NCBI RefSeq assembly: GCF_019192735.1
Contig: NZ_JAHTKP010000004.1
Coordinates: forward strand, 1-64,000
From: Kitasatospora aureofaciens
GTDB lineage: Bacteria > Actinomycetota > Actinomycetes > Streptomycetales > Streptomycetaceae
DNA length: 64,000 bases
Reading direction: 5' to 3'
Shown: piece by piece, positions 45,583 through 56,017 of the stretch
Layout of the letters: each line of letters begins with the position of its first letter
Position numbering within the stretch: the stretch's first letter is position 1
The notes under the pieces: model-generated
The model's database searches: none
What the model was told of the DNA's origin: nothing
What the model saw: the letters and a program-made list of their open reading frames with translations, nothing else
Program-made: the position numbers and the translations under genes

Positions 45583-46131
45583 TCAGCGCCGCGCCGGCTC
45601 CAAGCGTGCCGCCAGCTGCTCCGGGAGGGCATCCCGGTTCGCCCGGGTGAGGCGGAGGAGCTCGACGTCGGTGCGGTGCTTGAGGGCGTCGGTGAGCGGA
45701 CCGGGCTGCGCCTGCACGGTGGCGACGACGTCGACGTCGGCGGCGAACAGGGCCCGGACGGCGTCCTCGAACGGGCGGTACGCCAGTTCCATCCGTCCGA
45801 GCTCGTCGATGAGCACGAGCTTCCGCGCGGCCGGCGCGTCGGTCGCGTCCGAAGCTGCGTCGGCCAGGGACGGCAGCGCCAGCCGCGCCATGACCCCCAG
45901 GTCGACGCCGTACCGCCCGACCCGCGGCGGCCCAGGGAAGCCGACATGGGCGAGCACGGCCCGCCGGCCCGCCAACGTCTCCAGGGCGAAGCCGACCCGG
46001 GTACCGTCCGCACGGATCTCCTCCGTGGTGAAGCCGACAGTCTCCCGGGCGCGCAACAGCGCCGCCAACCGGCGAATCGCGGTGGTCTTTCCGCTGCCGG
46101 GGCGTCCTTCCAGCAGAATCCTCGTCGGCAT
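45583..46131 (-). CDS. THEP1-like nucleoside-triphosphatase
   Basis: The protein has 182 residues from the ATG at 46131. MPTRILLEGRPGSGKTTAIR holds the Walker A motif at the very N-terminus, VGFTTEEIRADGTRVGFALE is the conserved second strand, and KLVLIDELGRMEL the Walker B. This is the NTPase_1/THEP1 family (archaeal MTH538 and human NTPCR type), which hydrolyses NTPs; physiological role unclear. Length is normal. It leads a leftward group with the membrane protein at 45210. Confidence 0.85.
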   Translation of the reverse strand: MPTRILLEGRPGSGKTTAIRRLAALLRARETVGFTTEEIRADGTRVGFALETLAGRRAVLAHVGFPGPPRVGRYGVDLGVMARLALPSLADAASDATDAPAARKLVLIDELGRMELAYRPFEDAVRALFAADVDVVATVQAQPGPLTDALKHRTDVELLRLTRANRDALPEQLAARLEPARR

Positions 46132-46375
46132 TGGGCGCTCCGCAGCGAGGACCGCGGGCGGGCGGTCGGGTTGGGTGGTCCTGCTACCAGCCTCCCACCG
46201 GGCGGCCGCGCCCGGCGCCGTACGGACGACCGCCTCCCGCTGCGCGCCCGCGCGGGCCGGAGCCGCGGACGGCGACGGGGGAGGCCGGTGTTCCACCCCG
46301 GCCGAGGGTGCCGCTTCGTCTGCTGATGGCCCGTTCCTGTTCAGTCGCGGTGGGCGATGGGTTAGGTTCCGTGTC

Positions 46376-47869
46376 GTGACTGATGATCTCGGGCGAATAC
46401 TGGCCGGACGGTACCGGCTGAGCGACGTTCTTGGCCGTGGCGGCATGGGAACCGTCTGGCGCGCTCACGACGAGCAGTTGGACCGGGACGTGGCCGTCAA
46501 GGAGCTCCGGCTGCCCGAGGGCCTGGAGGCCGTCGAGCGGGACTCCTGGATCGCACGGCTGGACCGCGAGGCCCGCGCCGCCGCGAGGTTGAAGCACCCC
46601 GGTGTCATCACCGTCCACGACCGGATCGCCGGTGGCGACGGGCGGCCCTGGATCGTGATGGAGCTGGTCCGCGGACGGTCCCTGGACGACCTGATCAAGG
46701 CGGACGGTCCGCTGCCGCCCGGTCGGGTCGCGTACATCGGCCTGCAGGTCCTGGCGGCGTTACGCGCCGCGCACGGGGCGGGCATCACCCACCGGGACAT
46801 CAAGCCCTCCAACGTGCTGCTCGAAGGCGAACGGGTGGTGCTGACCGACTTCGGGATCGCTGCCGTCGAGGGCGATCTGGCCCTGACGCGTTCGGGCGAA
46901 CTCATGGGGACCCCGGCCTACATGGCCCCCGAGCAGGTGCGCGGCCTGCCGGCGACCGCCGAGTCCGACCTGTGGTCCCTGGGCGCGACCCTGTACACCG
47001 CCCTGGAGGGCCGTCCGCCGTTCGGCGGCGCGAGTGCCGGGGCCGTGTTCGTGGCCATCGCGACGGAGGAGCCGGCGCCGGCCGTCCACGCCGGTCCGCT
47101 CGGCCCCGTGCTGACCGGGCTGCTCCGGAAGGACCCCGGGCAGCGCCTGACCGCCGCGGCCGCCCACGAACTCCTCACCGGACTCACTCGGGACACGAAG
47201 CCCCTGCCGCCGCAACCCGTCACACCCGTCCTACCCGCCCCGCCCGCCGCCTCGCATCCGACGCCGCGCACGGTGCGTCTGGCGCCGCCTGCGCGGCGGC
47301 GCGCGCAGGTGTTCCGTGCTCTGACGGCGGCCGCCGTGGCGGCAGTCGTGGCCGTCTCCGCGTGGCTGCTGTGGCCGAAGTCCTCCCCCGGCAAAGCCAT
47401 CGGTGCGAGCGGCGCCGGTTCGGCGGCGCCGGTCCAGCCCGCACCCTCGCGGACGCCGTCCCCGCCCCCGGCCTCGTCGGCCGCACCGGCCTCCCCGCCC
47501 CCGCCGCACACACCGACCTACTCGCCCGGGCCGACCCGCCCCCCGCTCGACCGCGCGGCCGTCGACCGGGTCTTCCAGGTCTACATGAACGGGCTGGCCA
47601 ACCATGACATGACGGCTCTGCGCAGCGGGACCTGTCCCCGGTTGCGCTCGACGCTTCTCGGATTCGCGCTCAACGGCTACTACGTCGCCCGCTGGCAGCT
47701 GCAGCCGTACGACATCCCCGCCTCGATGGACCAGCTCAGCGTGGAGGCCAGGATCACCCAGCAGGACCCCGACACCGGCAGGCTGGTGGGCGACGTCAAC
47801 TACCAGTGGATCATCGAGCGCGACGCGGATCAGAACTACTGGGTCTGCGGGTGGCTCAACCAGCGGTGA
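46376..47869 (+). CDS. Transmembrane Ser/Thr protein kinase
   Basis: The protein has 497 residues from a GTG at 46376. The kinase domain (about 12-275) has LGRGGMGTVW, the AVKEL lysine, HRDIKPSNVLL, DFGIAAVEGD and GTPAYMAPEQVRGLPATAES, so all catalytic residues are kept. One membrane helix (TAAAVAAVVAVSAWLLW, about 320) and a Pro/Ser/Ala-rich linker lead to an extracellular domain of ~100 residues beginning VDRVFQVYMNGLANHDMTAL that contains two Cys. No PASTA repeats. It would phosphorylate cytosolic targets in response to an external signal. It is divergent from the NTPase gene. Confidence 0.9.
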   Translation: MTDDLGRILAGRYRLSDVLGRGGMGTVWRAHDEQLDRDVAVKELRLPEGLEAVERDSWIARLDREARAAARLKHPGVITVHDRIAGGDGRPWIVMELVRGRSLDDLIKADGPLPPGRVAYIGLQVLAALRAAHGAGITHRDIKPSNVLLEGERVVLTDFGIAAVEGDLALTRSGELMGTPAYMAPEQVRGLPATAESDLWSLGATLYTALEGRPPFGGASAGAVFVAIATEEPAPAVHAGPLGPVLTGLLRKDPGQRLTAAAAHELLTGLTRDTKPLPPQPVTPVLPAPPAASHPTPRTVRLAPPARRRAQVFRALTAAAVAAVVAVSAWLLWPKSSPGKAIGASGAGSAAPVQPAPSRTPSPPPASSAAPASPPPPHTPTYSPGPTRPPLDRAAVDRVFQVYMNGLANHDMTALRSGTCPRLRSTLLGFALNGYYVARWQLQPYDIPASMDQLSVEARITQQDPDTGRLVGDVNYQWIIERDADQNYWVCGWLNQR

Positions 47870-47920
47870 GCGGTCGAAGTCCAAGCGTGTACGCGGGAGT
47901 TCGGGCCATCGGTGGTGTGG

Positions 47921-48106
47921 TCAGCCGCCGTTGCCGTTGCTGATGATCGCCACGGCCAGCAGGATGCCGAAGACGAGGTTGGCCACCTCCAGCCAGCCGA
48001 AGATCTTCGCGCGCTTTGCGTACTTCTCGCGGTCGTCGGCGTCGATCGCGGTCCTCGCCCGGTTCCGGTTGGTCACCCACAGTGCGATGAAGATGATGTC
48101 GAGCAC
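47921..48106 (-). CDS. Small membrane protein, 61 residues
   Basis: A GTG at 48106 has AGGAG 6 bases upstream. LDIIFIALWVTNRNRART is a short hydrophobic start, followed by the charged DADDREKYAKRAKIFGW and a membrane helix, VANLVFGILLAVAIISNG. No family recognised. It is convergent with the Ser/Thr kinase gene, whose stop is 52 bp away. Confidence 0.65.
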   Translation of the reverse strand: MLDIIFIALWVTNRNRARTAIDADDREKYAKRAKIFGWLEVANLVFGILLAVAIISNGNGG

Positions 48107-48185
48107 GCTGCACTCCTGTCGGCTGGTGCGCATGGTTGTCGGACGGGCCCCGGTCGGGGCGGTGGCCCCGTCGGCCGACGTGAGC

Positions 48186-48221
48186 CAGGAATCCCCTCCG
48201 TCTACGGAGGGGAGGATTCAA
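48186..48221 (+). mobile_element. Orphan IS200/IS605-like right end
   Basis: AGGAATCCCCTCCG, loop TCTA, then CGGAGGGGAGGATTCAA: an 8-bp hairpin flanked by GAAT and GATTCAA. This is the form of right ends of IS200/IS605 elements (and of the 3' end of their omega RNA) in actinomycetes, from memory. No tnpA or tnpB frame lies to its left within the window; the neighbour is the small membrane gene. It may be a relic left after excision or deletion. Confidence 0.45.
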
Positions 48222-48387
48222 TGCCGGGCTCCTCTGGTGCGCGGGGAACGGGTGCTCCGGCCGGGCTTGCGACGGATGAGGGCTCCGGACCGTGCGGCGC
48301 GGACCGACCGCCGAGGTGGAATCGGGCGAGGCCGGTCGGCTCCGGCCTCGTTCGGTTCGTCCAGCATGAGGGCGCACCCGGGGCGTG

Positions 48388-48866
48388 TCAACTGAAATGA
48401 ATGCAACCTCCTTGATATTCACGACAGTTGATGACGTGTCCGGACGTCCTCGCGAATCCTCCGGCGCACCTGCGCCACCACCGCCGAGCGCGCGAACGCC
48501 GTGGACACCATGACGGAAAGATGGGGGAGCGGGACCCGGGAACCGCCGGCCCGGCCGCCGCCGCATCCTCCCGTCCCCGGTGGCCGCAGAGAAGATGGGC
48601 CAACTCGTGGAGGACGATGTGCTGTTGGTGGAGCGCGGTGGTGTCGACGGGATAACCGACGTACTCCGCACGGGCGGTGGACACCAGCACCCCGCAGGGA
48701 CCGCACGACCGGGCCGGCAACGGCAACAGCTCGATCGGCCGGCCGAGCCGGGCGCCCACCGCGGCGATCAACGCGTGCACGTCGAACGGGCCGGGCAGAC
48801 GCAGCTCCTCCGCGATGCGCCGGCACCGCTGCCACAGCCGCCGGCGCCCCGACGCCTGCCCGTCAC
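48388..48866 (-). pseudogene. ImmA/IrrE-type metallopeptidase, frameshifted
   Basis: One complement frame encodes RRIAEELRLPGPFDVHALIA, ARLGRPIELLPLPARSCGPC and HQQHIVLHELAHLLCGH, including the zinc-binding HELAH. After the CGHRGRED segment the frame loses similarity, while another frame continues with PHLSVMVSTAFARS. Near the start, a GTG at 48866 (MTGRRR) is in a third frame. At least two frameshifts make this non-functional. The family cleaves HTH repressors such as the one encoded just upstream. Confidence 0.6.
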
Positions 48867-48872
48867 CGCGGC

Positions 48873-49235
48873 TCAGCCGCTGCGCCGGGCATCGGCCTCG
48901 CGCCGGGCGATCGCCTCGATCATGTCGCTGATCGTCCCCAGCCCCTCCGGCGAGAGCGTCACCGCCCGCAGCGCCACCTCCCGCACTCCCGCGTCGCGCA
49001 GGGCCTCCAGCAGCGCCAGCTCCTCGGCGATCCGTCCGCTCTGCTCGTCGTCGAAGAAGTACGCGGGCGGCACCTGGAAGAACCGGGCCAGGGCCTCAAG
49101 ATGACGCTTCGTCGGATTGTCCCGCCGCCCGGTGCGCAGCTGCCACAGGTAGGTGGTCGAGAAGCTCCCCCCGGCGGCCTCGCGGCAGGCCCGCGCTACT
49201 GCAGCGGTGAAACCTGGGGCGGCTCGTCCGCGCAC
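48873..49235 (-). CDS. XRE-family HTH regulator, N-terminally shortened
   Basis: The protein has 120 residues from a GTG at 49235. SFSTTYLWQLRTGRRDNPTK and RHLEALARFFQVPPAYFFDD form the recognition part of an XRE helix-turn-helix, and ALLEALRDAGVREVALRAVT the regulatory tail. Family members normally have ~25 more residues before this point; here the upstream frame is unlike the family and overlaps the divergent SMI1 gene. It is next to the broken ImmA gene, its usual partner. Probably degenerate. Confidence 0.6.
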   Translation of the reverse strand: MRGRAAPGFTAAVARACREAAGGSFSTTYLWQLRTGRRDNPTKRHLEALARFFQVPPAYFFDDEQSGRIAEELALLEALRDAGVREVALRAVTLSPEGLGTISDMIEAIARREADARRSG

Positions 49236-49287
49236 CGCGGCCCGCCGGGCAGAAATCCTCTGGACCGGGGCCCGGTAGCCAGCCAGG

Positions 49288-49869
49288 ATGTCCCGCATGC
49301 CCGAACTGCCTCGCCTCACCGAAGAAGATGACCTGGTCCGGCGCCTTGCCGCATGGGCGGCAGAGACTGCTGATGACGAGCTCGCGCCAGTAGCCACGTC
49401 CGCGACGCTGGAGTGCGCCGAGGAGATGTTCGGCCTGCCTCTGTTGCCGCTGCTTCGCAGGCTCTACGAGGAGATCGCGGACGGCGGATTCGGGCCAGGA
49501 TATGGCCTGACACCTCTCTTCCACGCTGGGTTCGGAGCTGTCGACGGCTACCCGGCCAGAATCAGGTCCCGGTCAGGAGGACAGCCGTGGTGGCCACGCG
49601 GCGTGCTGCCTGTTCTTCACTGGGGAGGCGGGCGGCACGCCGCGGTGGACTGCACCAGCCCACGGGGTTCGGTCCTGTACTACGCGCCCGGAGTGGGACA
49701 GACCGGGGCGGCCGACACCTGGATCGTGGAGTCCGAGAGCCTGGCCGAGTGGCTGGAGTCCTGGATGCACGGCACCCGATGGCAGCGGAAGCCGGGCTGC
49801 CACAGCCGCACCCCGGACGGTCCGATCCTGTGGGACGCCCTCTCCTCCAGGCTCGGCTCAGCCGACTGA
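49288..49869 (+). CDS. SMI1/KNR4-family protein
   Basis: The protein has 193 residues; an internal ATG at 49297 could also be the start. CAEEMFGLPLLPLLRRLYEE, IADGGFGPGYGLTPL and LPVLHWGGGRHAAVDC are the SMI1/KNR4 fold signature. In bacteria the family (SUKH) supplies immunity to polymorphic toxins. No cognate toxin is adjacent; the Rhs toxin lies 34 kb away. WIVESESLAEWLESWMHG closes the domain. Confidence 0.8.
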   Translation: MSRMPELPRLTEEDDLVRRLAAWAAETADDELAPVATSATLECAEEMFGLPLLPLLRRLYEEIADGGFGPGYGLTPLFHAGFGAVDGYPARIRSRSGGQPWWPRGVLPVLHWGGGRHAAVDCTSPRGSVLYYAPGVGQTGAADTWIVESESLAEWLESWMHGTRWQRKPGCHSRTPDGPILWDALSSRLGSAD

Positions 49870-49990
49870 GAAACTGTCACACCGTCGCTCTTCGCGCGGC
49901 GACGCGTCGCATATCTCGGTGGCGGCCCGGGTATCGGCGCTTCCAGAGTGCCTCCGTGCTGAGTGAATCCGATGAGCCGCACCTGCGCGT

Positions 49991-51718
<1,728 letters not shown>

Positions 51719-51726
51719 CTACCCCA

Positions 51727-51983
51727 CTTGGCGGCCTCGGCGAGGCGGCCGGCTGGGTGCCCGCTGTGATCCGCCCTCACTTCCACGCCGTGCACGCCTT
51801 CTTGGTGCGGACCGACCGCATAGCCGACGAGGGAGCGCCGGCCGACCGCGAGAAGGGGATCGCCCGTTGGCGCCGCGACACCACTTGCCGTCCCCGGTGG
51901 CGCCGGACGCCGTCCCGGTGAACTGGGCGAGCAGGGGCGCGGCCAGGGCCGCGCTCAGAACCATTCGGCGCGTCGTGCTCATT
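51727..51983. pseudogene. Overlapping gene relics between rox and an FAD monooxygenase
   Basis: On the complement an ATG at 51983 opens a Tat-like signal peptide (MSTTRRMVLSAALAAPLLAQ, then FTGTASG) that loses sense after ~40 residues. On the plus strand 51727-51890 encodes GWVPAVIRPHFHAVHAFLVR and DRIADEGAPADREKGIARW without a start codon. Both look like ends of lost genes; neither family is recognised. Confidence 0.4.
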
Positions 51984-52101
51984 GGTGTGCGCACCGCCCT
52001 TCCTTGCGCCGCAGGACACGGTCGCATAAAGATCGTCCGGCCTCCGGGAGATCCTGGCCGCGGAATGCGCTGGGAAATACCCGAAGGGGGACAGGCGGCG
52101 T

Positions 52102-53244
52102 TCAGCGCGCGGGGGTGAAATCCGGGAGGCGTTCCAGGCTTTCGGCGACCGCCGCGAAGCCGTGGTCGAGCATCCGGCGCTCGTACGCCTCGACGGCGGC
52201 CGGTAGTTCGGCCTCGCCCCGCTGGACGGCGGTGAGTGAGCGGCAGAGCAGGGCGGCGTCGCGGAACGCCGTGTTGGCGCCCTGGCCGGCGCTGGGCGGC
52301 ATGGGGTGGATCGCGTCGCCGAGCAGGGTGACCCGGCGGGTGCCCCAGTGCGGGACGGGCTTGGCGTAACGGACCGTCAGCGGCGAGCTGTTGCCGACAT
52401 CGGACTGCCGGACGAGTTCGACGAGGTCGGGGTGCCAGCCGTCGATCAGCGCGAGCAGCCGGTCGCGGACGGTCGCCCAGTCGTCGGCCAGGGCGACGAG
52501 TGCGGGGGCCAGGGGCTCGGGCAGCATCACCACCCAGCGCAAGTAGCTTCCGGTGTCGGGCAGTTCGACGTCCGGTGCCAGGTCGGCCGCCGCGCGCCTC
52601 GGCGGCCGGCGGAACTCCATCCGGCCGAGAAGCATGCTCACCCCGGGGCCGTGCACGACCGTGCCGAAGCCCGGCACCAGCGCGGCGAACCGTTCCGTCA
52701 GCGGGGTGCGGCCGAGCAGGGCGTTGCCGGGGAGGGTCACCACCTCGGCCTCGGGGAGCAGCTGCCGGCGCACCGCCGATCCCACGCCGTCCGCCCCGAC
52801 CAGCAGATCGCCCACCGCGCTGCTGCCGTCGGAGAAGTGGGCCACGACCGTGCCGTCCTCCTGCTCGGTGTAGCCGACCACGGCCCTGCCGAACTCGACC
52901 CGGTCGCCCAGCCCGGCCAGGAGCAGTTGCCGCAGCACGTGTCGGTCGGTGGCCGTCCCGCCGTCGACCGCGCCGAGCAGGCGGAGCTCGTCGAGGTGCT
53001 GGTCGACCACCCGCCGCTCGCCCGACATCGGCCCCGTGACGGCGTCGAGCAGGCCGTGCAGCCGCGGTGGCAGGCACTCCCGCAGAGCGGCCAGCCCCTG
53101 CGCGTTCAGGCCGATCCTGAAGCCCTGGTAGCGGCTCTGCGCCCCCGCCTCCCGCTCGTAGACCCGCACGTCGACACCGGCCCGGAGCAGCCCCTGCGCC
53201 AGGCAGAGCCCGCCGATTCCGGCCCCGGCCACCATCACCTTCAT
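52102..53244 (-). CDS. FAD-dependent aromatic monooxygenase
   Basis: The protein has 380 residues from the ATG at 53244 with GAGAGGGG upstream. MKVMVAGAGIGGLCLAQGLL is the FAD-binding start, DLLVGADGVGSAVRRQLLPE the DG motif and VTLLGDAIHPMPPSAGQGAN the GD motif. It belongs to the group A hydroxylases that act on small aromatic or polyketide substrates with NAD(P)H. The substrate is not predictable. It is not a close relative of rox although it lies on the same strand 0.7 kb upstream of that gene. Confidence 0.8.
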   Translation of the reverse strand: MKVMVAGAGIGGLCLAQGLLRAGVDVRVYEREAGAQSRYQGFRIGLNAQGLAALRECLPPRLHGLLDAVTGPMSGERRVVDQHLDELRLLGAVDGGTATDRHVLRQLLLAGLGDRVEFGRAVVGYTEQEDGTVVAHFSDGSSAVGDLLVGADGVGSAVRRQLLPEAEVVTLPGNALLGRTPLTERFAALVPGFGTVVHGPGVSMLLGRMEFRRPPRRAAADLAPDVELPDTGSYLRWVVMLPEPLAPALVALADDWATVRDRLLALIDGWHPDLVELVRQSDVGNSSPLTVRYAKPVPHWGTRRVTLLGDAIHPMPPSAGQGANTAFRDAALLCRSLTAVQRGEAELPAAVEAYERRMLDHGFAAVAESLERLPDFTPAR

Positions 53245-53342
53245 GTCCCGCCCCTCTCGATCAGTCACGTCCGCCAGCATGCCGAAGGGCGGGTCGGGGC
53301 GGCAGAACAGTCCGTCATCGATAAGGGATGACAGGTGTCACA

Positions 53343-53531
53343 CGGTCGTGCCCTGGCCGGCGGCGCGCCCGGCCCCAGCCCGGCGCCCGATTCGGTGAGG
53401 CCGAACCGGGCCCGGAGCGCGGGGATCGAGGGGCCGTAGAGCGCCTGTAATGCCCCGATCAGGACGAAGCCGACGCAGGACGCGGCGACCGCGGGCCGGC
53501 TGAAGAGCCTCCGGGTCGGGCCCACGGGGGC
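53343..53531 (-). pseudogene. MFS transporter N-terminal remnant
   Basis: The complement encodes RRLFSRPAVAASCVGFVLIG and ALQALYGPSIPALRARFGLT, the first membrane helix and the following loop of a major-facilitator permease, then loses sense. The rest of the ~400-residue transporter is missing; the galactokinase stop follows at 53583. Confidence 0.5.
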
Positions 53532-53582
53532 TCGCTCGCGATGCGGTCGAACGCCCGGCACACGTCGCACTTCGTGGGCGTT

Positions 53583-54743
53583 TCAGCACAGTCGGTGGGC
53601 GCCGGCGGCGGGGAGGGCGGGGAAGATGCGGGGCTCCGCGTAGCCGGCCCTGCCGAAGGCCGCGGCGATGGCGGCGGACACCGGCTCCACGTCCGGCTCG
53701 TCGACCAGCACGATGACCGAACCGCCGAAGCCGCCGCCGGTCATCCGGGCCCCGCGGGCGCCGGCCACGGCGGCGGTGTCGACGACGAGGTCGGTCTCGG
53801 GGCAGGAGACCCGGAAGTCGTCGCGCAGCGAGGCGTGGCCGGCGGTCAGGACGGCACCGAGGGCTTCGAGCCGGCCCGCCGGCAGCAGCTTCACGGCCAG
53901 CCGGACGCGCTCGTTCTCGCTCACCACGTGCCGTACCAGCGGCCGCAGTTCGTCCGGGAGCAGGTCGAGTGCGGCGGCGAGGCCGTCCGGCCGGAGGTCG
54001 CGGAGGGCGGGGAGCCCGAGCAGGGTGGCCGCTCGTTCGCAGCCCGCCCGCAGTTCGGCGTACGCGCCGTCGCCGAGGTCGTGCTTGACCCCAGTGTCGA
54101 CGACCAGCAGCCGCAGGCCCTGCGCGGCTGGGTCGAAAGGGATTTGGTGCTGCGTCAGGTCGCGAGTGTCCAGATGGAGCGCGTGGCCCTCGGTGCAGCA
54201 GAGCGACGCGATCTGGTCCATGATCCCGCAGGGAACGCCGACGAACTCGTTCTCGGCCCGCTGGACGATCCGCGCCAACTCGGCTCGTGGGATGCTGAGT
54301 TCGTAAAGGTCGTGGCAGGCCAGGGCTGTTGCGGCGGTCAGGGCGGCGGAGGAGGACAGGCCGGCGCCGGTGGGCACGTCGCTGTCCACGTGGAGGTCGG
54401 CGCCGCCGACGTGATGGCCGGCGGCGCGCAGGGCCCACACCGCGGAGGCCGGGTACCGGGCCCAGCCCGCCACCTGCCCGGGTGCGAGTTCGGTGACGGA
54501 CAGCTCGACCACCCCGCCGTCGCCCTGGGTGCTGAACAGCCGGAGCCGGCCGTCGGTTCGGCGGCGCGCCGTCACCCGGACCGTCTGCGGCAGGGCGATC
54601 GGCAACACGAACCCGTCGTTGTAGTCGGTGTGTTCACCGATCAGGTTGACCCGCCCGGGGGCGGCCCACGTGCCGGTGGGATCGGTGCCGAAGACGGCTG
54701 CGAAGGTGGATCCGAGGTCGAAGGAGAATGCGAGGCCGGTCAC
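53583..54743 (-). CDS. galK: Galactokinase
   Basis: The protein has 386 residues from a GTG overlapping the galT stop by 4 bp (GTGA), indicating translational coupling. GRVNLIGEHTDYNDGFVLPI is the galactokinase signature, VPTGAGLSSSAALTAATALA the GHMP ATP-binding loop and ARMTGGGFGGSVIVLVDE motif 3. The enzyme phosphorylates galactose with ATP to galactose-1-phosphate. Length is normal. galE is not in the window. Upstream galT, the ABC importer and the alpha-galactosidase form a galactoside-use locus. Confidence 0.95.
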   Translation of the reverse strand: MTGLAFSFDLGSTFAAVFGTDPTGTWAAPGRVNLIGEHTDYNDGFVLPIALPQTVRVTARRRTDGRLRLFSTQGDGGVVELSVTELAPGQVAGWARYPASAVWALRAAGHHVGGADLHVDSDVPTGAGLSSSAALTAATALACHDLYELSIPRAELARIVQRAENEFVGVPCGIMDQIASLCCTEGHALHLDTRDLTQHQIPFDPAAQGLRLLVVDTGVKHDLGDGAYAELRAGCERAATLLGLPALRDLRPDGLAAALDLLPDELRPLVRHVVSENERVRLAVKLLPAGRLEALGAVLTAGHASLRDDFRVSCPETDLVVDTAAVAGARGARMTGGGFGGSVIVLVDEPDVEPVSAAIAAAFGRAGYAEPRIFPALPAAGAHRLC

Positions 54744-55864
54744 GCGCCGACCTCCCGCAGGCGCAGCGCGGCCGCCTCGGGCGACACGTCGTTGACGAAG
54801 GCGTCCATGCCGGACTCCACCCCGGCCAGGTACTTGAGCTTGCCCGCCGTCCGCCGGACGGTGAACAGCTCCAGGTGCAGGGCGAGTTCGTCCGCCTGCC
54901 CGACGGGCGCCTGGTGCCAGGCGGAGACGTACGGGGTGCGGCCGCCGCCGAAGAGGAGGTCGAAGCGCCGCAGCAACTCCAGGTACAGGCCCGGGAATTC
55001 GGCGCGCTGGGCCTCGTCCAGACCGGTGAGGTCCGGCACCCGGCGGTGCGGGTAGAGGTGGACCTCGTACGGCCAGCGGGCGGCGAACGGGACGAAGGCC
55101 GTCCAGTGTTCGCCGGCGAGCACCACCCTTTCGCCGTCCGCCCGTTCGGCCGCGACGAGGTCGTCGAAGAGGTTGCGGCCGGTGGCGGCGCGATGGGCCC
55201 AGGCGCGTGCGGCCATCCGCGCGGTGCGCGGGGTGGTGAACGGGAAGGCGTAGATCTGGCCGTGCGGGTGGGCGAGGGTGACGCCGATCTCGGTGCCGCG
55301 GTTCTCGAAGCAGTACACCTGCTGGACGCCGGGGAGGGCGGAGAGCGCGGCGGTGCGGTCGGTCCACGCGTCCAGGACCAGGCGGACCCGCTCGGGGGTG
55401 AGGTCCGCGAGGGAGGCGTCGTGGTCGGAGGTGAAGCACACCACCTCGCACCGGCCGGTGCCCGGGCCGCCGGTGCGCAGCGGGCCGGTCCCGGCGGGGA
55501 CGTGCGCGGCTGCGTCCGAGGAGAAGTCGGAGGAGAAGCCGGAGGAGAAGTCGGAGGAGAAGGAGAGGGACGGGAAGCGGTTCTCGAAGACCGCGACCTC
55601 GTAGTCGGAGGCCGGGATCTCGCTCGGTCGGTCCGGCCGGGAGGGGCAGAGCGGGCACTCGTCGGCGGGCGGGAGGTGGGTGCGGGCCTGGCGGTGGGCG
55701 GCGATGGTGACCCAGTCGCCGGTGGCGGGGTCGCGGCGGATGGCGGAGCGGCCGACCGTGGGCTCCAGCGGCCGCAGGTCGGGGGCGTCGCGGACCGCGG
55801 ACTCGTCGGTGTCGTAGTAGATCAGCTCACGGCCGTCGGCGAGCTTGGTGGTGGTCTTCTTCAC
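54740..55864 (-). CDS. galT: Galactose-1-phosphate uridylyltransferase
   Basis: The protein has 374 residues from a GTG at 55864 with GGAAGG 7 bases upstream. DWVTIAAHRQARTHLP and ECPLCPSR (zinc ligands) are near the N-terminus. GVTLAHPHGQIYAFPFTTPR contains the HPHGQ active site with the nucleophilic His, and FVPFAARWPYEVHLYPHRR follows. It transfers UMP from UDP-glucose to galactose-1-phosphate. A Ser/Phe/Asp low-complexity insert at about residues 100-116 arises from 12-bp tandem repeats. Confidence 0.95.
   Translation of the reverse strand: MKKTTTKLADGRELIYYDTDESAVRDAPDLRPLEPTVGRSAIRRDPATGDWVTIAAHRQARTHLPPADECPLCPSRPDRPSEIPASDYEVAVFENRFPSLSFSSDFSSGFSSDFSSDAAAHVPAGTGPLRTGGPGTGRCEVVCFTSDHDASLADLTPERVRLVLDAWTDRTAALSALPGVQQVYCFENRGTEIGVTLAHPHGQIYAFPFTTPRTARMAARAWAHRAATGRNLFDDLVAAERADGERVVLAGEHWTAFVPFAARWPYEVHLYPHRRVPDLTGLDEAQRAEFPGLYLELLRRFDLLFGGGRTPYVSAWHQAPVGQADELALHLELFTVRRTAGKLKYLAGVESGMDAFVNDVSPEAAALRLREVGA
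55518..55565. repeat. Four 12-bp tandem units inside galT
   Basis: GAGGAGAAGTCG, GAGGAGAAGCCG, GAGGAGAAGTCG and GAGGAGAAGGAG follow in frame and encode FSSD/FSSG units in a loop after the zinc-binding region. The frame is preserved. A slippage expansion like the one in the 5-oxoprolinase gene. Confidence 0.85.
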
Positions 55865-55950
55865 GGTTCTGCCTTCCGGGACCTCCGGCACGTCACGGAG
55901 GTCGGTGTTTCCGAGGTGATCGGCCGCCGGGCATCGGCGGCGCCCATGGC

Positions 55951-55987
55951 GGAGGCCGCCTCCGGTGGGGGTGCGGAGGCGGCCTCC
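55951..55987 (-). terminator. Hairpin terminator of the sugar ABC operon
   Basis: GGAGGCCGCCTCC (55951-55963) and GGAGGCGGCCTCC (55975-55987) form a perfect 13-bp stem with an 11-base loop, 30 bases after the permease stop and before galT. It separates the importer transcript from galTK, or allows partial read-through. Confidence 0.8.
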
Positions 55988-56017
55988 AAGGGGGGATGGC
56001 TTGGGTGGGGCGCCGGC

